A stretch of DNA of 50,051 bases from Welwitschia mirabilis. Lineage: Eukaryota > Gnetophyta > Gnetopsida > Welwitschiales. Positions 34,241-45,309 of this stretch are shown in pieces; position 1 is the first letter of the stretch, and each line of letters starts with the position of its first letter. The stretch spans positions 174,391,765-174,441,815 of the forward strand of contig JBOZIK010000001.1 of assembly GCA_051453625.1 (NCBI GenBank), read 5' to 3'. The notes under the pieces were generated by a model that did not search any database, was not told where the DNA came from, and saw nothing but the letters and a program-made list of their open reading frames with translations. The position numbers were made by a program, and so were the translations under genes.

Positions 34241-34284
34241 TCTTAAGTTCTTCATGTATCTTGATTTCCATGAGTGAATTAGTA

Positions 34285-34298
34285 TGATTGGGGTAGGA
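34285..34298 (+). other. Polypurine tract of Gypsy G
   Basis: GATTGGGGTAGGA directly precedes the 3' LTR start, the usual position of the plus-strand primer. It is short and interrupted by T. Confidence 0.55.
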
Positions 34299-34393
34299 TA
34301 TCATATCCCATATTTTATGAACCTTAATTATTTAGGTATTAAGCATATTAAGCTTTTAATTAGATGATAAATTACTCTTTTTTAAAGGCCTTA

Positions 34394-34493
34394 NNNNNNN
34401 NNNNNNNNNNNNNNNNNNNNNNNNNNNNNNNNNNNNNNNNNNNNNNNNNNNNNNNNNNNNNNNNNNNNNNNNNNNNNNNNNNNNNNNNNNNNN
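34394..34493. other. Assembly gap (100 N)
   Basis: Inside the 3' LTR of Gypsy G. The 5' LTR predicts about 355 bp missing between GGCCTTA and the GTAGATTTAC segment. Confidence 0.95.
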
Positions 34494-34749
34494 AAATGAG
34501 TAGATTTACTCTATCATGACTTTTATGTTCTTGAGATATGTAAAGACACTTGATTCATAGCCTATTTATTTTTTTATTTATTGAAAATAAAGAGTTTGTC
34601 TCATTATGCTATATGAAAATTTGAAATTTGTGCATTTGTTCTTTTGATGCATGTTTGGATGAATTGAAATTACTTATGAGCCTATGAAGGATTAAGGTGG
34701 AGCTAGCATGAGGAAATGATGCATGCAATTAACCTTGCTAATTAAGGCA

Positions 34750-34900
34750 NNNNNNNNNNNNNNNNNNNNNNNNNNNNNNNNNNNNNNNNNNNNNNNNNNN
34801 NNNNNNNNNNNNNNNNNNNNNNNNNNNNNNNNNNNNNNNNNNNNNNNNNNNNNNNNNNNNNNNNNNNNNNNNNNNNNNNNNNNNNNNNNNNNNNNNNNNN
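34750..34900. other. Assembly gap (151 N)
   Basis: Inside the 3' LTR. The length agrees with the corresponding interval of the 5' LTR, about 25,955-26,105. Confidence 0.95.
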
Positions 34901-36376
34901 ATCATTTCCTCTCTTGTTTAAAAAAAAAAAAAAAAGATGCTTTCCATTTTTTTATATGCAAGTGTATGTCTTTCTTTCCTCTCTTTATTTCATTCTCTCA
35001 CTCGTGGAGTTAGCAGCTTAAAAGCTTGGAGCTAAGGACTCTTAAGCTTGAATCTTCATCAATCCTTAACTATTAAGAACTTACTAGTCTTTCCAAGGAA
35101 GCTCTTCGTTTATGTTACCCATAGGGTCTATTTTAATATTTTAGTAGAATGATGTAATATTGCATTATATTAATATTTATGATATATCATAAAATTATTT
35201 TATTTCCTTCTATTGGCTCTCATCAAGATGTGACAAGGTAAGAGGGATCTCTTATGCTTGATAATAGAGGTTACTAATAGAGGTTTATGGCTAAGTGAAT
35301 ACTTTGGAAATTCATTACATACTTGGATATCCATGTTTATTTTGTCTTAATATACATAACAATATATTTTTCATTGATTATGCATTAGGTCTATGTTATT
35401 AGGGGCAAAGTCTAATCCTTAAAAATTTCTTTTAAGCTAGTACTCCTTCATGGTAATCCTAAGGCTAAACATAAATGCTATGGTGAACTGATTTGATTTT
35501 CATTTCTAAATTGATTTACATTAGTAGTATTCAGTAAATCTATACTATAAATAATGAGTTTTTATAGTGTCTTCATTGTTTTTCTAATTTAAATTAGTAT
35601 ATACTTAGTTGTTAAACCTCTACTATATTTTCTTTAGCAAAAGTTAAATTTCCAAAATAGAGGCATAAGATTAAAAACACCATAGCTTATTAACTAGTAG
35701 ATATAAATTAGCAAAATGTTTTTTGTAAGTCTAAGATTTTATCATGAATATGAAAATGTAAAAACAATTGTGTAATTATTTTCAAAAAAATTATTTGTTA
35801 AAATACATTAGAAAGTGAATGCAAAAAATAATAAGTAAATAATTTACATTTCTATAAGTAATAGTTAAGATATCTAAAACCTTGAGTAGCCTGGCTTGTA
35901 GGAAATTAAATAATCTTTCCAAAACATCTTAAATCATTTAAAAACTCAAAGTATTTTGAAAGTTATAGTCATTTTAGCGTAGTGTCGTAAGACTATAATT
36001 TTAGGAAATTTGATACATTTTAATCTTAAATAATATTTTAAAATTACAAGGTAGTTTAAGTTAGATTTTGAGATCCTATTATGAGTCTATTTTATGGGAA
36101 ACTACTATAATTTATTTTTACTTCATAATTAATTAATTATTAATTTTTGACTATGATGTTTCCTTAGAGCCCAAATATGTTATAATTATAGGAAATTTAA
36201 GTATATAGGATACATTTCTATGAGTATACTTAAGTTAAATTACTTCGAAATAATATTTTATTTGTAGAAATACCTTTTTAACTTTTTGCCTTTATCTTAT
36301 TTTGAATGTGTATGCTTGTAAGTGTTTTTACCTTAGAAGTTTGAGTAACATAAATAGTTTTTGGCTTATCACTTAT

Positions 36377-37238
36377 NNNNNNNNNNNNNNNNNNNNNNNN
36401 NNNNNNNNNNNNNNNNNNNNNNNNNNNNNNNNNNNNNNNNNNNNNNNNNNNNNNNNNNNNNNNNNNNNNNNNNNNNNNNNNNNNNNNNNNNNNNNNNNNN
36501 NNNNNNNNNNNNNNNNNNNNNNNNNNNNNNNNNNNNNNNNNNNNNNNNNNNNNNNNNNNNNNNNNNNNNNNNNNNNNNNNNNNNNNNNNNNNNNNNNNNN
36601 NNNNNNNNNNNNNNNNNNNNNNNNNNNNNNNNNNNNNNNNNNNNNNNNNNNNNNNNNNNNNNNNNNNNNNNNNNNNNNNNNNNNNNNNNNNNNNNNNNNN
36701 NNNNNNNNNNNNNNNNNNNNNNNNNNNNNNNNNNNNNNNNNNNNNNNNNNNNNNNNNNNNNNNNNNNNNNNNNNNNNNNNNNNNNNNNNNNNNNNNNNNN
36801 NNNNNNNNNNNNNNNNNNNNNNNNNNNNNNNNNNNNNNNNNNNNNNNNNNNNNNNNNNNNNNNNNNNNNNNNNNNNNNNNNNNNNNNNNNNNNNNNNNNN
36901 NNNNNNNNNNNNNNNNNNNNNNNNNNNNNNNNNNNNNNNNNNNNNNNNNNNNNNNNNNNNNNNNNNNNNNNNNNNNNNNNNNNNNNNNNNNNNNNNNNNN
37001 NNNNNNNNNNNNNNNNNNNNNNNNNNNNNNNNNNNNNNNNNNNNNNNNNNNNNNNNNNNNNNNNNNNNNNNNNNNNNNNNNNNNNNNNNNNNNNNNNNNN
37101 NNNNNNNNNNNNNNNNNNNNNNNNNNNNNNNNNNNNNNNNNNNNNNNNNNNNNNNNNNNNNNNNNNNNNNNNNNNNNNNNNNNNNNNNNNNNNNNNNNNN
37201 NNNNNNNNNNNNNNNNNNNNNNNNNNNNNNNNNNNNNN
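36377..37238. other. Assembly gap (862 N)
   Basis: The 5' LTR has only about 394 bp between the two flanks (27,610-28,003). Either the gap estimate is too long or this LTR carries an extra insertion of about 470 bp. The long open frames across it contain only N. Confidence 0.95.
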
Positions 37239-37499
37239 TTAGAATTATCTATATGCATTTATGTGGTGTATTCATTGAATAGGACTACATTAAAATAATT
37301 CTAATAATGATCATCCTCACACTTGGATTTCATCATTAAGGTGGATTGTATTGTATTTTTTTTATAATACCATTTTCTCAGTGGATTTGATCATCATCCT
37401 CCTTTCCTATCCAAATATGAGCTTACTCTAACTTAATACATAGAGCCTTTGGCATTAATAAATCATGTTACACCATCTAGAGATGTTTTAATGACCGGG

Positions 37500-37551
37500 N
37501 NNNNNNNNNNNNNNNNNNNNNNNNNNNNNNNNNNNNNNNNNNNNNNNNNNN
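37500..37551. other. Assembly gap (52 N)
   Basis: Inside the 3' LTR. The matching interval of the 5' LTR is about 130 bp. Confidence 0.95.
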
Positions 37552-37973
37552 AACCGACTCATATTTGAAGGGTGACCGAATATTGAGTTAGAATGCCATT
37601 AATAGGAGTTGCAACCTCATATTATATTGATTAGGTATTATTCTTAAACTTATCCATGTATGTTTATAAAAAGTTTACATCTCCTTAAGTATTTACAAGG
37701 TATCTTTCTATGTAATGAAAAACTAGGAAGAAATAGAAAACACAAACTTATAATATTGCTATTATTTATAAATAAAAATAACCTAGAAATTAATCATAAA
37801 TAAATATAAAATAACAATATGATTTGTTTTTCTAAAGATATAAATGCTAATAAAGGATTAAGTAAAATTTGATCTTAGGTTTCATTGTATCTATTAGTAT
37901 TAATATTAAAAAATGAAGAAAGAGAAAAGGAAAAAACTAGTGTTAAATTAGAGTAAGAAAAGATAGGATGTCA

Positions 37974-40303
37974 TAAACACAATTAAAATCATCAAGTATC
38001 TTGGGTTTGGACCATGGTGACATAATCTCATTTACCATATGAGTAATGGTGAACTTAATTGCCACTTAATATTTAAATCCTTAAATAAGAATACAAAGTA
38101 AGGAACCTAATTATTTAAAATCTATAAAGCTAAAAGACTTAGACCAAGCATTAAAAAGAGCTTACTCAAATGAAATAAAGCTTAATGGTCAAGTTACTAC
38201 TTAAGTATTCGAATTATAATATGACTCATAAATTGAAATAAAAAATAACAATTTATGTATTACAGAAAATAATAGTTTATAGAAAAGGAAGAAGGATGTC
38301 AGAATAACTTCTTAACAATCCTTAAAGACTAGCTCACTCCCTAAAAGAGTTACTTAGAAAGCCATTGTGACTGATACTTAAAGGTTTTATAATTCTCTTA
38401 AAGCAAAGATGATATAATAAAGGGTTCAAGGCCCCTTTTATAATGGGAGATGGGGTTGAGGAGTGGTCACAAGCTTTTGGCTTATGGGATTAGGTGAATG
38501 ATTACATAATCATAACATTCAGTAGGAAGGTTTGTCATCTTGTTCATTTGGTAAAGATTCCTATGATGATGTTAACAGTTGATCCTAGATGCTAATGCTA
38601 CTGCCAACTATTATCATAGCCATGTGTCTCCACCATCATTTTACTCAGTAATGCTACATGTCATTTTATGAGTTCTCGTCATCACTGCCATTGTTGTCAA
38701 GAACATAACTGATTTCTAATGTGGAATTAGATCAAACCCATAATTGCATTAAATCCAATTTTCCATGACAAACTAGAAATGTGAGTTTGAAGGTAATTTA
38801 CACAAAAAAACAGGCAACACGAGTGGTCCTGGGTGATGGCACTCGTGTATTAGCTTTGATGATCTTCATTTTAAATAATGTTCTCCAATTCAACATAATT
38901 AACTTGAAAATGTCATGAACAATTAGATAAGTTTACAATTATTATGAAAATTAATTGAAGACATGTTTTCATAATAAAATTGATTATATTAATATCTTTC
39001 ATTAGGATTAATTAATTTTAACTTAATTATGATGTCAATTTTTACATGTTAATACACCTCCTAATCAGTCTTATGCTAGTGCCTTAGTGAAAAGTTGATA
39101 ACAGAAGTTGAAGTGCTTAAGTGTGTGAATGATATAACTTAAAAAATTTTATGATCAAATTTTTGTAATTAACGCATTAAATGAAAAATTTTATTGTTAA
39201 AATTAGATGTTATACCTCCTAACCAAAACTCAATTTTGTCCTTAAAGTTGTATGATGAAAAATGTTAAAATTATTTTAAGAACATAGTTTTAGATAGATT
39301 GTAATAAGTTCTTTTTATTGAAAACCATGCAAAAAAATGAAGTTAATCAAAAAAGGAAAAGACTAACTAATGTAAAATGCTGCTAAGTAGAAGGTCAATC
39401 AATAAAAATGATTTATGTATTAGAAATTTTTCTCATGAAAATGGTTATGAAGTGAATTAAAGTAAAGTAAAGTGGAGTGAAGGGGGAATGAAAAATGTGT
39501 CAATGGATTAAACTATAAATCTATGAACAAATAAGAGAACTATTACAAGTTAAAGGCCTTTATTATATTTTTCAATGTTTAATGTATTGTAATATTAACC
39601 AAGTAAAGTTTTAATCAAGTAACTTATATGAATTTAAGAAATCACAACAAATCCAAAGCATGAAGGGTAAGAAACAACAATTTACATAAAGCCTTCGACT
39701 CCCACCTTTTTCATTCCTTTATTTGCTATTTCTACATTTGCATATGTTCCTATTTTTAAGCCTTTAAAACACATCAAGCATCTAGTGTTATGAAATTTTC
39801 TACCAATGGAGTTAAACATGTTGTTTTATGTAGAAACTAGTGTTACATTGTCAACGAGTGTTTATAGCCCTGATGCAGTTGAACATGTCACAATTATATT
39901 ATTAGAGCTAAATTGCCATTAGGCATGTATAGCCTCAATGCAGTTAACTAAACCAAATTAATTAATTATTGTTATGTGCATTTGGAGAAAAATATATTAT
40001 TTTATTTTATTTATATTCCCATAGTAAATTTTTTAATGCACATTAGAGAATCATTGGCTCATTAGTCAAGTTAAGATAAATCTTATTTCCATTAAAGTCT
40101 TTAGATGTAAGGAACACATATAATCATAAATCCCACCTTTTTAACCAAGTTTTATTAAAATCAAAGGATTTAAGCAAAAGTGCTTCTAACCAACATACTT
40201 AAAATAAGCACACTTTTTCCTCAAAACCCATAACTAAACTCAACCTTAACCATTACTTAAGTGATAACAAGATCACTTATTATTGATTTTTCATTAAGGA
40301 CCA
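37974..40303. other. Intergenic/TE-derived stretch, no gene read
   Basis: It follows the Gypsy G 3' LTR and precedes the Athila/Tat-like protease on minus. A somewhat GC-richer part at 38.4-38.85 kb has LTR-like character (CAAGGCCCCTTTTATAATGG) but no partner repeat. An inverted repeat at 38,817-38,848 is listed separately. No RT or integrase for the minus-strand element was found. Confidence 0.4.
38817..38848. repeat. 9-bp perfect inverted repeat, hairpin-like
   Basis: ACACGAGTG (38,817-38,825) and CACTCGTGT (38,840-38,848) flank a 14-nt GC-rich loop, within otherwise AT-rich DNA. No U-tract or gene context suggests a terminator or RNA gene. Confidence 0.6.
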
Positions 40304-41330
40304 TTAACCTAGATCAGTAAGTCTTAGAAACTCATGGGTAAATGGCTTAGGTGGATGATTTGAGGGTTCTATGAGATGATTTAAAAATGGATTTGACATA
40401 TAGAAAGGCGTTAATGCATGGTGAGATGAGTGATGATGACATGGGATGTTCATAAAAAAGTCATCCTTAAGCAAAACATGCATTTTTATAAAATGAATTA
40501 TTGCAAAAGACTCAAAAGGATTGTAACTATTAGGTTTAAAGTCAGAGAAGTGATAATCAAATAATAGCAAAGAATGAAAAATATTTGAGTTAGAAGGAGA
40601 ACATTTAAAGTCACAATTTTCATTAAGCCAATTAGCTTCTTTAAGATTACCTAGTAATTTCATTGTGTTGAAAATATTTAAGTTTAAAGTCATGTTATTA
40701 AAGGATATCTTCATTTGACCATTCCTACAATTGATTAAAGCATTTAAAGTTGCGAGAAAAGGTATTCCTAAATTGATGGACACTAAATTGCATCTCATTG
40801 TATCCATCTCTAAAAATATAAAGTGTATCAAGAAATAGTAGTCATTAGCTTGAACTATCCCATTCTCAACTATTCCTAAAGGTGACCTCATGGAATTGTC
40901 TACCAATTACAATTGGATTTTAGTGTGTTTAAAATCATTTAAGTTCCTTATAAATATAATGGAATAAAATGTTAACACTTGCTTCCAAATCTAACAAGGA
41001 TTGCTTAATAGTTTTATCTTTAATTGTAATACCTATTATGAGGCAACTTAGATGTTTATACTTAGGCAAAAATTGGTTTTGGATGGTCACATTAGTTTAT
41101 TGGATTAAGAAGGATTTGCTCTTAACATTCATGCATCTTTTCACAGTGAATGTTTATTTAAGAAATTTTGCATAAGAGGGCACCTTGTCAATTAATTTTA
41201 AGAGGGGCATATTGATCTTAACTTCTTTAAAAACTTTCAAGACCTCAAGTTGTTGTTTTTCGATGTTCTCCTTCCTAAGACATTAGGGAAAAGACAAAGG
41301 CTCTTTATATGTGAGTAAAGATTTCTTCTA
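40304..41330 (-). pseudogene. Athila/Tat-like Gypsy H, gag end and protease
   Basis: Reading right to left: FKEVKINMPLLKLIDKVPSY, AKFLK (about 41,250-41,170), the 'INIPF.EAL..MPSYAKFLK' block of Athila/Tat elements. NQFLPKYKHLSCLIIGITI then leads to the protease active site, SLLDLEASVNILF (about 41,005-40,965), where the glycine of D-L-G-A-S is glutamate (GGA to GAA). After a frame change the open stretch 40,906-40,304 gives GIVENGIVQANDYYFLIHFI, LGIPFLATLNALINCRNGQM and MTLNLNIFN, the second half of the retropepsin fold. It is the best-preserved open frame on this strand. No downstream RT was found. Confidence 0.75.
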
Positions 41331-41439
41331 AGTCTATTACCTCTTCTTTATCTGAAAGTTAGAAAAAAGGTAAAAGTTCTTGGTAAGGATTTGTATCTTT
41401 TTCTTTTATTTTTCCATCATTTTTAGATTTACTCAGTGT

Positions 41440-42440
41440 TAATCCTTAATTAATCTCTTTGCCACTTCTAAGGTAAATTGCTTTGGTTTATTCTAAGTGG
41501 CTTAATTCTTTAATAAACCTAACTTGCTTAAGATTTGATTAAGTACTTATTGAGAGTTTTCATGAATCTCTATGATTTAAGGTAGAGAGAATCTGCATTT
41601 AAGTTTGTTGGCTAATTAGAGGATCTGTGAGATAGATTCGGTGTTTTGCATGAGGTTGGCTAATGATAAGAAATGTTACTTAAGGATTGATTCATGGACA
41701 TAGTTAATTTGAACATGGTTTTCCCTGAATTTATTTATGATTACTCAAAAAGGTTGGATGAATATGATTTTTGGTAGTTGGATTGAAATGTATTAAAAGA
41801 GGATGAAAAAAATGGGCTTCTTGTTTGACTAATTTAATTATCTTGTTTTAAAAAAAGTTAGGTTGATTTTTCCACCTGTGTTATACATGTTAGAGTATGG
41901 ATCATTTTTTGGGTATTGCTACTCATGTCCTACTACATTAAATTATTCATTAATAGTATTTTGGAATAAGGGAATAAAGGGACATTCAGTTATTTTATGG
42001 GTATCAACGTAACAAATAAGATATTCTAGCTTAGTCACCATAGATGATGATAAATTAGGTGAGGTGATTAAATATTCAACTCCTCATGCTAGTTACTTTA
42101 TCTTATTATTTATTTTAAAATTTTTAGGAAACTTAACAACACTTATTGATATAATAGAACATTGCAATCTAAATGGTTTTATCAACTTCTTTCAATTTTT
42201 AGTACTTTTTGCTATACTCTCAAGAAATTCCCAAACTTCATATAATGACATGCTTAGAAAGTTTTTCCTACTCATCATCTTAACTAATTGGTGGTTATTA
42301 GTGGATAACCCATCATAGAAAAATTTTATCTCCCATCTTGGTTTGAATCCATATTGGGGATATTTTTTAAGCAAGTATTTAAATCTTTCTAGGATCTAGG
42401 ATAATGTTTTATGCTTCTTTTATTGGTAGTTCATAATTTC
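41440..42440 (-). pseudogene. Athila/Tat-like Gypsy H gag
   Basis: It continues upstream of the protease on minus. KKYPQYGFKPRWEIKFFYDG, LSTNNHQLVKMMS and EVWEFLESIAKS (42,374-42,195) match the 'K.CPHHG.....Q.FY.GL......D.AAGG......EAYE.IE.MA' block. Further on come DPYSNMYNTGGKINLTFF (about 41,905-41,850), like 'NPYSNTYNPGWR.HPNFSW', and a leucine/glutamine-rich helical part with ESILK and HENSQ. Several Q codons are stops. It is truncated or overgrown by element C on its right. Confidence 0.7.
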
Positions 42441-42569
42441 TTTCCTTAGAGCATTCATTTGCAACTAGAAAATGTTGGAAAATTTAGTTTTGATAATTTC
42501 ACTTACCAAAAATTTTGTGTCATTGTGTAAATAGGTTATCACAGATAAATCAGACCTTTATAAACACTT

Positions 42570-43904
42570 GATTATGATGGATCTTCAAAGATAACATCTT
42601 ATGAAAAGGATTGAAGGCTAAATTATAAAATCAATTATCTAAAGATGTCTAAGAACTTGAAACATCTTGAATGAAGACATCTGGAAAAGTGAAGACATCT
42701 TCAATGTATTGGGATAAAATAGGTAATAGAGAAAATTTGATTTTGACTAATATCTTATGTTTTAGGTAAACACTAAACTTGTACATCATGAATTTATGAT
42801 CACAAAGGCCCAAGAATACTATAATGTAAAATTCATCATAATCTAGGCAAGCTAACTTAAGACATCTAAAAAAGTGAATACATCTAGAGTGAAGACATCT
42901 ATAAAATTCAGGATGTCTTGAACTGAAGTTCACATTGATTAAAAGGGAAGTTACATGCTTGAAGCATAGATATTGACTATCCATTACACAGCAGTTACAG
43001 AATCAAACGGCTACCTTTAAAGCTCAAATGTCTAGATCTTCCTCATTGTTATAAAGCCTTGATGTCAAGAATCAAAAAAAAATTTTAGAACTACATTGAA
43101 TCAAAAGATTAAAGATCTTGGAAAGCATGAGTGAAGGGAACCTCTCACGGAGGAATCAAAGATTTAGTAGTAAGAAGCTACCATTGTTTTATCTCTTGGA
43201 TTTGGATGTTCATTGCTATCATCTTCTTCATTCATACTTGTAACAACAACAATGAATTCAAGGATCTTAAATTTTCATCAAAGCAAATATTCAAGCATCT
43301 TATTGTATTGCATTTTAGTTATTCATTGTGAACCATCTTATTATTAAATATTATTGTAGAGTTCATTTCTTGAATATCAAACACTTTGAAAGATAACCCT
43401 TGTAGGGATGTACAATTTTTATTATGCTTTTAGGCATGTGTTGGATGTAATATTATTGGTTAGACATAAAACCATTATTCCCTTATGGGGAAGAGAGTGC
43501 TATCTTGCAAGGAGACTCTCACTGTTGTAAAGGTTTGTGGTATGGATATGAAAACCACTATTTCCTTGAGAGGGAGAGAGTGCTCTCTTACAAGGAGACT
43601 CTTACTATTGTAAAGGTTTGCTGTGTACCTACTAAAAATGCTATTCCCTTGAGGGAAAGAGTATGCTGTGTTATGAGGAAATTCTTGATGTTATGCTAGA
43701 AAACCACTATTTTCTTGTAGGTCAAGAATACCCAGAGGTGTGAGTAGAAGCTACCCTCTGAGTGTGATTATACCTAAGTTGAAGAACCACATTATTTGGT
43801 AATGTGTTTTGATTGTACACTTTCATATAGTTGTGTTATTAGTTTTAATTTTTATTTGGTGGAACTCATTCATCCCTCTTCTTTAAGTTCAAATTGATCC
43901 TCAA
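42570..43904 (+). repeat. 5' LTR region of Sirevirus-like Copia C
   Basis: It precedes a primer-binding site and gag. The first 350 bp carry five AGATGTCT/AGACATCT sites. Later a segment repeats three times with variation: CCCTTATGGGGAAGAGAGTG, CTTGAGAGGGAGAGAGTG and CTTGAGGGAAAGAGTATG, each followed by a CAAGGAGACTC/GAGGAAATTC-TTA(C/T)TGTTGTAAAGG-type block (43,478-43,700), a short tandem array. The 3' end (CATTCATCCCTCTTC) matches C' near 24,078. The left boundary is approximate. Confidence 0.6.
43478..43735 (+). repeat. Short tandem array, about 3-4 units of 65-75 bp
   Basis: Units contain 'ACCATTATTCCCTTATGGGGAAGAGAGTG', 'ACCACTATTTCCTTGAGAGG' and 'GCTATTCCCTTGAGGG' variants, each followed by GCTATCTTGCAAGGAGAC/GCTCTCTTACAAGGAGAC and ACTGTTGTAAAGGTTTG/ACTATTGTAAAGGTTTG. 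A last partial unit is ACCACTATTTTCTTG at about 43,705. This lies within the C LTR, upstream of the primer site. Confidence 0.65.
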
Positions 43905-43917
43905 GTGGTATTAGAGT
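43905..43917 (+). other. Primer-binding site of Copia C
   Basis: GTGGTATTAGAGT differs from GTGGTATCAGAGC by two C-to-T changes. Confidence 0.7.
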
Positions 43918-43974
43918 AGGTACTTATGAAAAGGAGTAACTTTCTTAAGTAAACATAAAAGGAATGCCATCCAT

Positions 43975-44407
43975 TAGATCTTCACTCTTCGATGGGACAA
44001 ACTATGCCCATTAAAAGATGAGGATGTAGGTGTACTTATAGTATTTTAAGTTTTAGGTATTGTAGAGCATAGAAGAAGGTTGCACAGACCCTACGGAGAT
44101 CATTACAAATGCTATAGGCAATACCACTACTCAGTTCAATAAAAGGAAAGACTAGATAGAGGAAGAAAAAGATGCTTTCATGTATGAATCTAAAGCTAAG
44201 AATGCACTTTATTTTACTTTATCTATAGAAGAGTTTAATAGAATAATAAGTTGTAAGACAACTCAAGAAATTTGGAATGTTCTAATTAGAACATATAAAG
44301 CTATGTCAGTTGTGAAAAAATCTAACCGTCTAGTTTGGATAAATCAGTTCAAGAACTTTTGTGATGCATATTTATGCAAGGTTATGTCCTTAGATAAATT
44401 CTATTAA
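43975..44407 (+). pseudogene. Copia C gag, N-terminal part
   Basis: It begins with decayed 'SSLFDGTNYA' (near 43,985-44,015). From 44,180 it is open: MYESKAKNALYFTLSIEEFN, RIISCKTTQEIWNVLIRTYK, ending CKVMSLDKFY. This is the DUF4219/UBN2 gag of plant Copia ('DSKAKNAL..ALS..EF.RIS.C..AKEIWD.LE'). The frame breaks at LDKFY (44,404) and homologous coding resumes at about 45,218 (TRVSTIVNAIRGIG), so the intervening DNA is foreign. Confidence 0.75.
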
Positions 44408-45215
44408 TTAAAAATATATGCACAAACAAAACTCACTAATATAGATGGGAGTTTATCTAAATGTCGTAATCCATCAAAGGCACTAAGTTGAAGCTAGAGA
44501 ATTACTTTTTTCATAAAATAAAGGTTTAAAAATAAAAATCAATAATTCAAGAAAAGTAAACACATAATGCAAATGCAAATGAAAACTATCCTAAATGCAA
44601 TATCTATTCAACTACTAAATCTCTGTTATTAAGATCGTCCCTACATAAGCTAGATTAATGAAGGAAATTGTCACTAATCAAAACCAACATAAGTTATCAA
44701 GTGCATCAGACAAAATATGAAAGCATGCAATGAAATATAAAATGCAATGCAAAATCCTACACTAACAATTTTAATATTAAGAAAGGTTTCTCTTATGATA
44801 TATATTACTAAAGAATTTATCATAGATTTAGAAAAAATATAAACCATAAGGGAGATACACATAAAAACTAAAAGAAGATTTTCATTAAGAGTCAAACCAA
44901 CATCCCATTACAAAGTACCAGCACCTTAATGAAAGAGACACAATCCAACACTAAGGAAGACCCCTCTTTACAACTGTCAGATGGACCTCCAACCCTTCAA
45001 TCTTCTATCATAAGACTTTTTGATGCAAACAAAGATAAGCAGGAGTCAAGGGTAAGATCAATATTTATTAACACAAAGACACAACAAGNNNNNNNNNNNN
45101 NNNNNNNNNNNNNNNNNNNNNNNNNNNNNNNNNNNNNNNNNNNNNNNNNNNNNNNNNNNNNNNNNNNNNNNNNNNNNNNNNNNNNNNNATCTTAAGAGAA
45201 ACTAAGGAGAAAGGG
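44408..45215. mobile_element. Unclassified insertion in the C gag
   Basis: About 800 bp, including a 100-N gap (45,089-45,188), separate two adjoining gag segments. A GC-richer open piece at 44,929-45,087 reads KETQSNTKEDPSLQLSDGPP and PTLQSSIIRLFDAN. It does not resemble gag, and I do not recognise it. No terminal repeats are clear, in part because of the gap. Confidence 0.4.
45089..45188. other. Assembly gap (100 N)
   Basis: Lies inside the insertion that splits the C gag; the size is conventional. Confidence 0.95.
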
Positions 45216-45309
45216 TTTACAAGTACTTTACTAGAGTTTCAACCATTGTGAATGCAATACGTGGCATTGGATAAGATCTTCCTGAAGCAAAGGTAATTCA
45301 AAAGGTTGT

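Larger units (their letters stand above)
25252..37973 (+). mobile_element. Gypsy retrotransposon G, chromovirus-like, with 3.6-kb LTRs
   Basis: It has long direct repeats at both ends, a primer-binding site after the 5' LTR, and gag, RT, RNase H and integrase in Gypsy order, followed by an integrase C-terminal tail resembling a chromodomain. A polypurine stretch precedes the 3' LTR. Total visible length is 12.7 kb with four N runs inside the 3' LTR. LTRs of this size together with a chromodomain fit the Tekay/Del group; that subclass call is inferred. All genes are broken, mainly by TAG/TAA. No target duplication is visible. Confidence 0.85.
34299..37973 (+). repeat. 3' LTR of Gypsy G, with four gaps
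   Basis: It aligns to 25,252-28,818 throughout, with N runs at 34,394-34,493 (100), 34,750-34,900 (151), 36,377-37,238 (862) and 37,500-37,551 (52). Both LTRs are well diverged, which implies an old insertion. The end, AGATAGGATGTCA, corresponds to AGAGAGAGTATTA in the 5' copy. By comparison with the 5' LTR the missing pieces should be about 355, 150, 394 and 130 bp. Confidence 0.85.

Noticed and set aside
36278-37282. Open frames of about 300 codons on both strands
   Set aside because: They consist almost wholly of N from the 862-bp gap; the absence of stops is meaningless.
25247-37978. Target-site duplication for Gypsy G
   Set aside because: The bases next to the ends (GCCTT and TAAAC) do not match; the ends are too decayed to call.
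40969-41175. Plus-strand 68-codon frame
   Set aside because: It is the complement of the Gypsy H gag-protease coding on minus, which has clear family motifs.
42649-42984. 111-codon minus-strand open frame
   Set aside because: It lies in the 5' LTR region of Copia C and is made of the palindrome cluster read antisense; no family motif.
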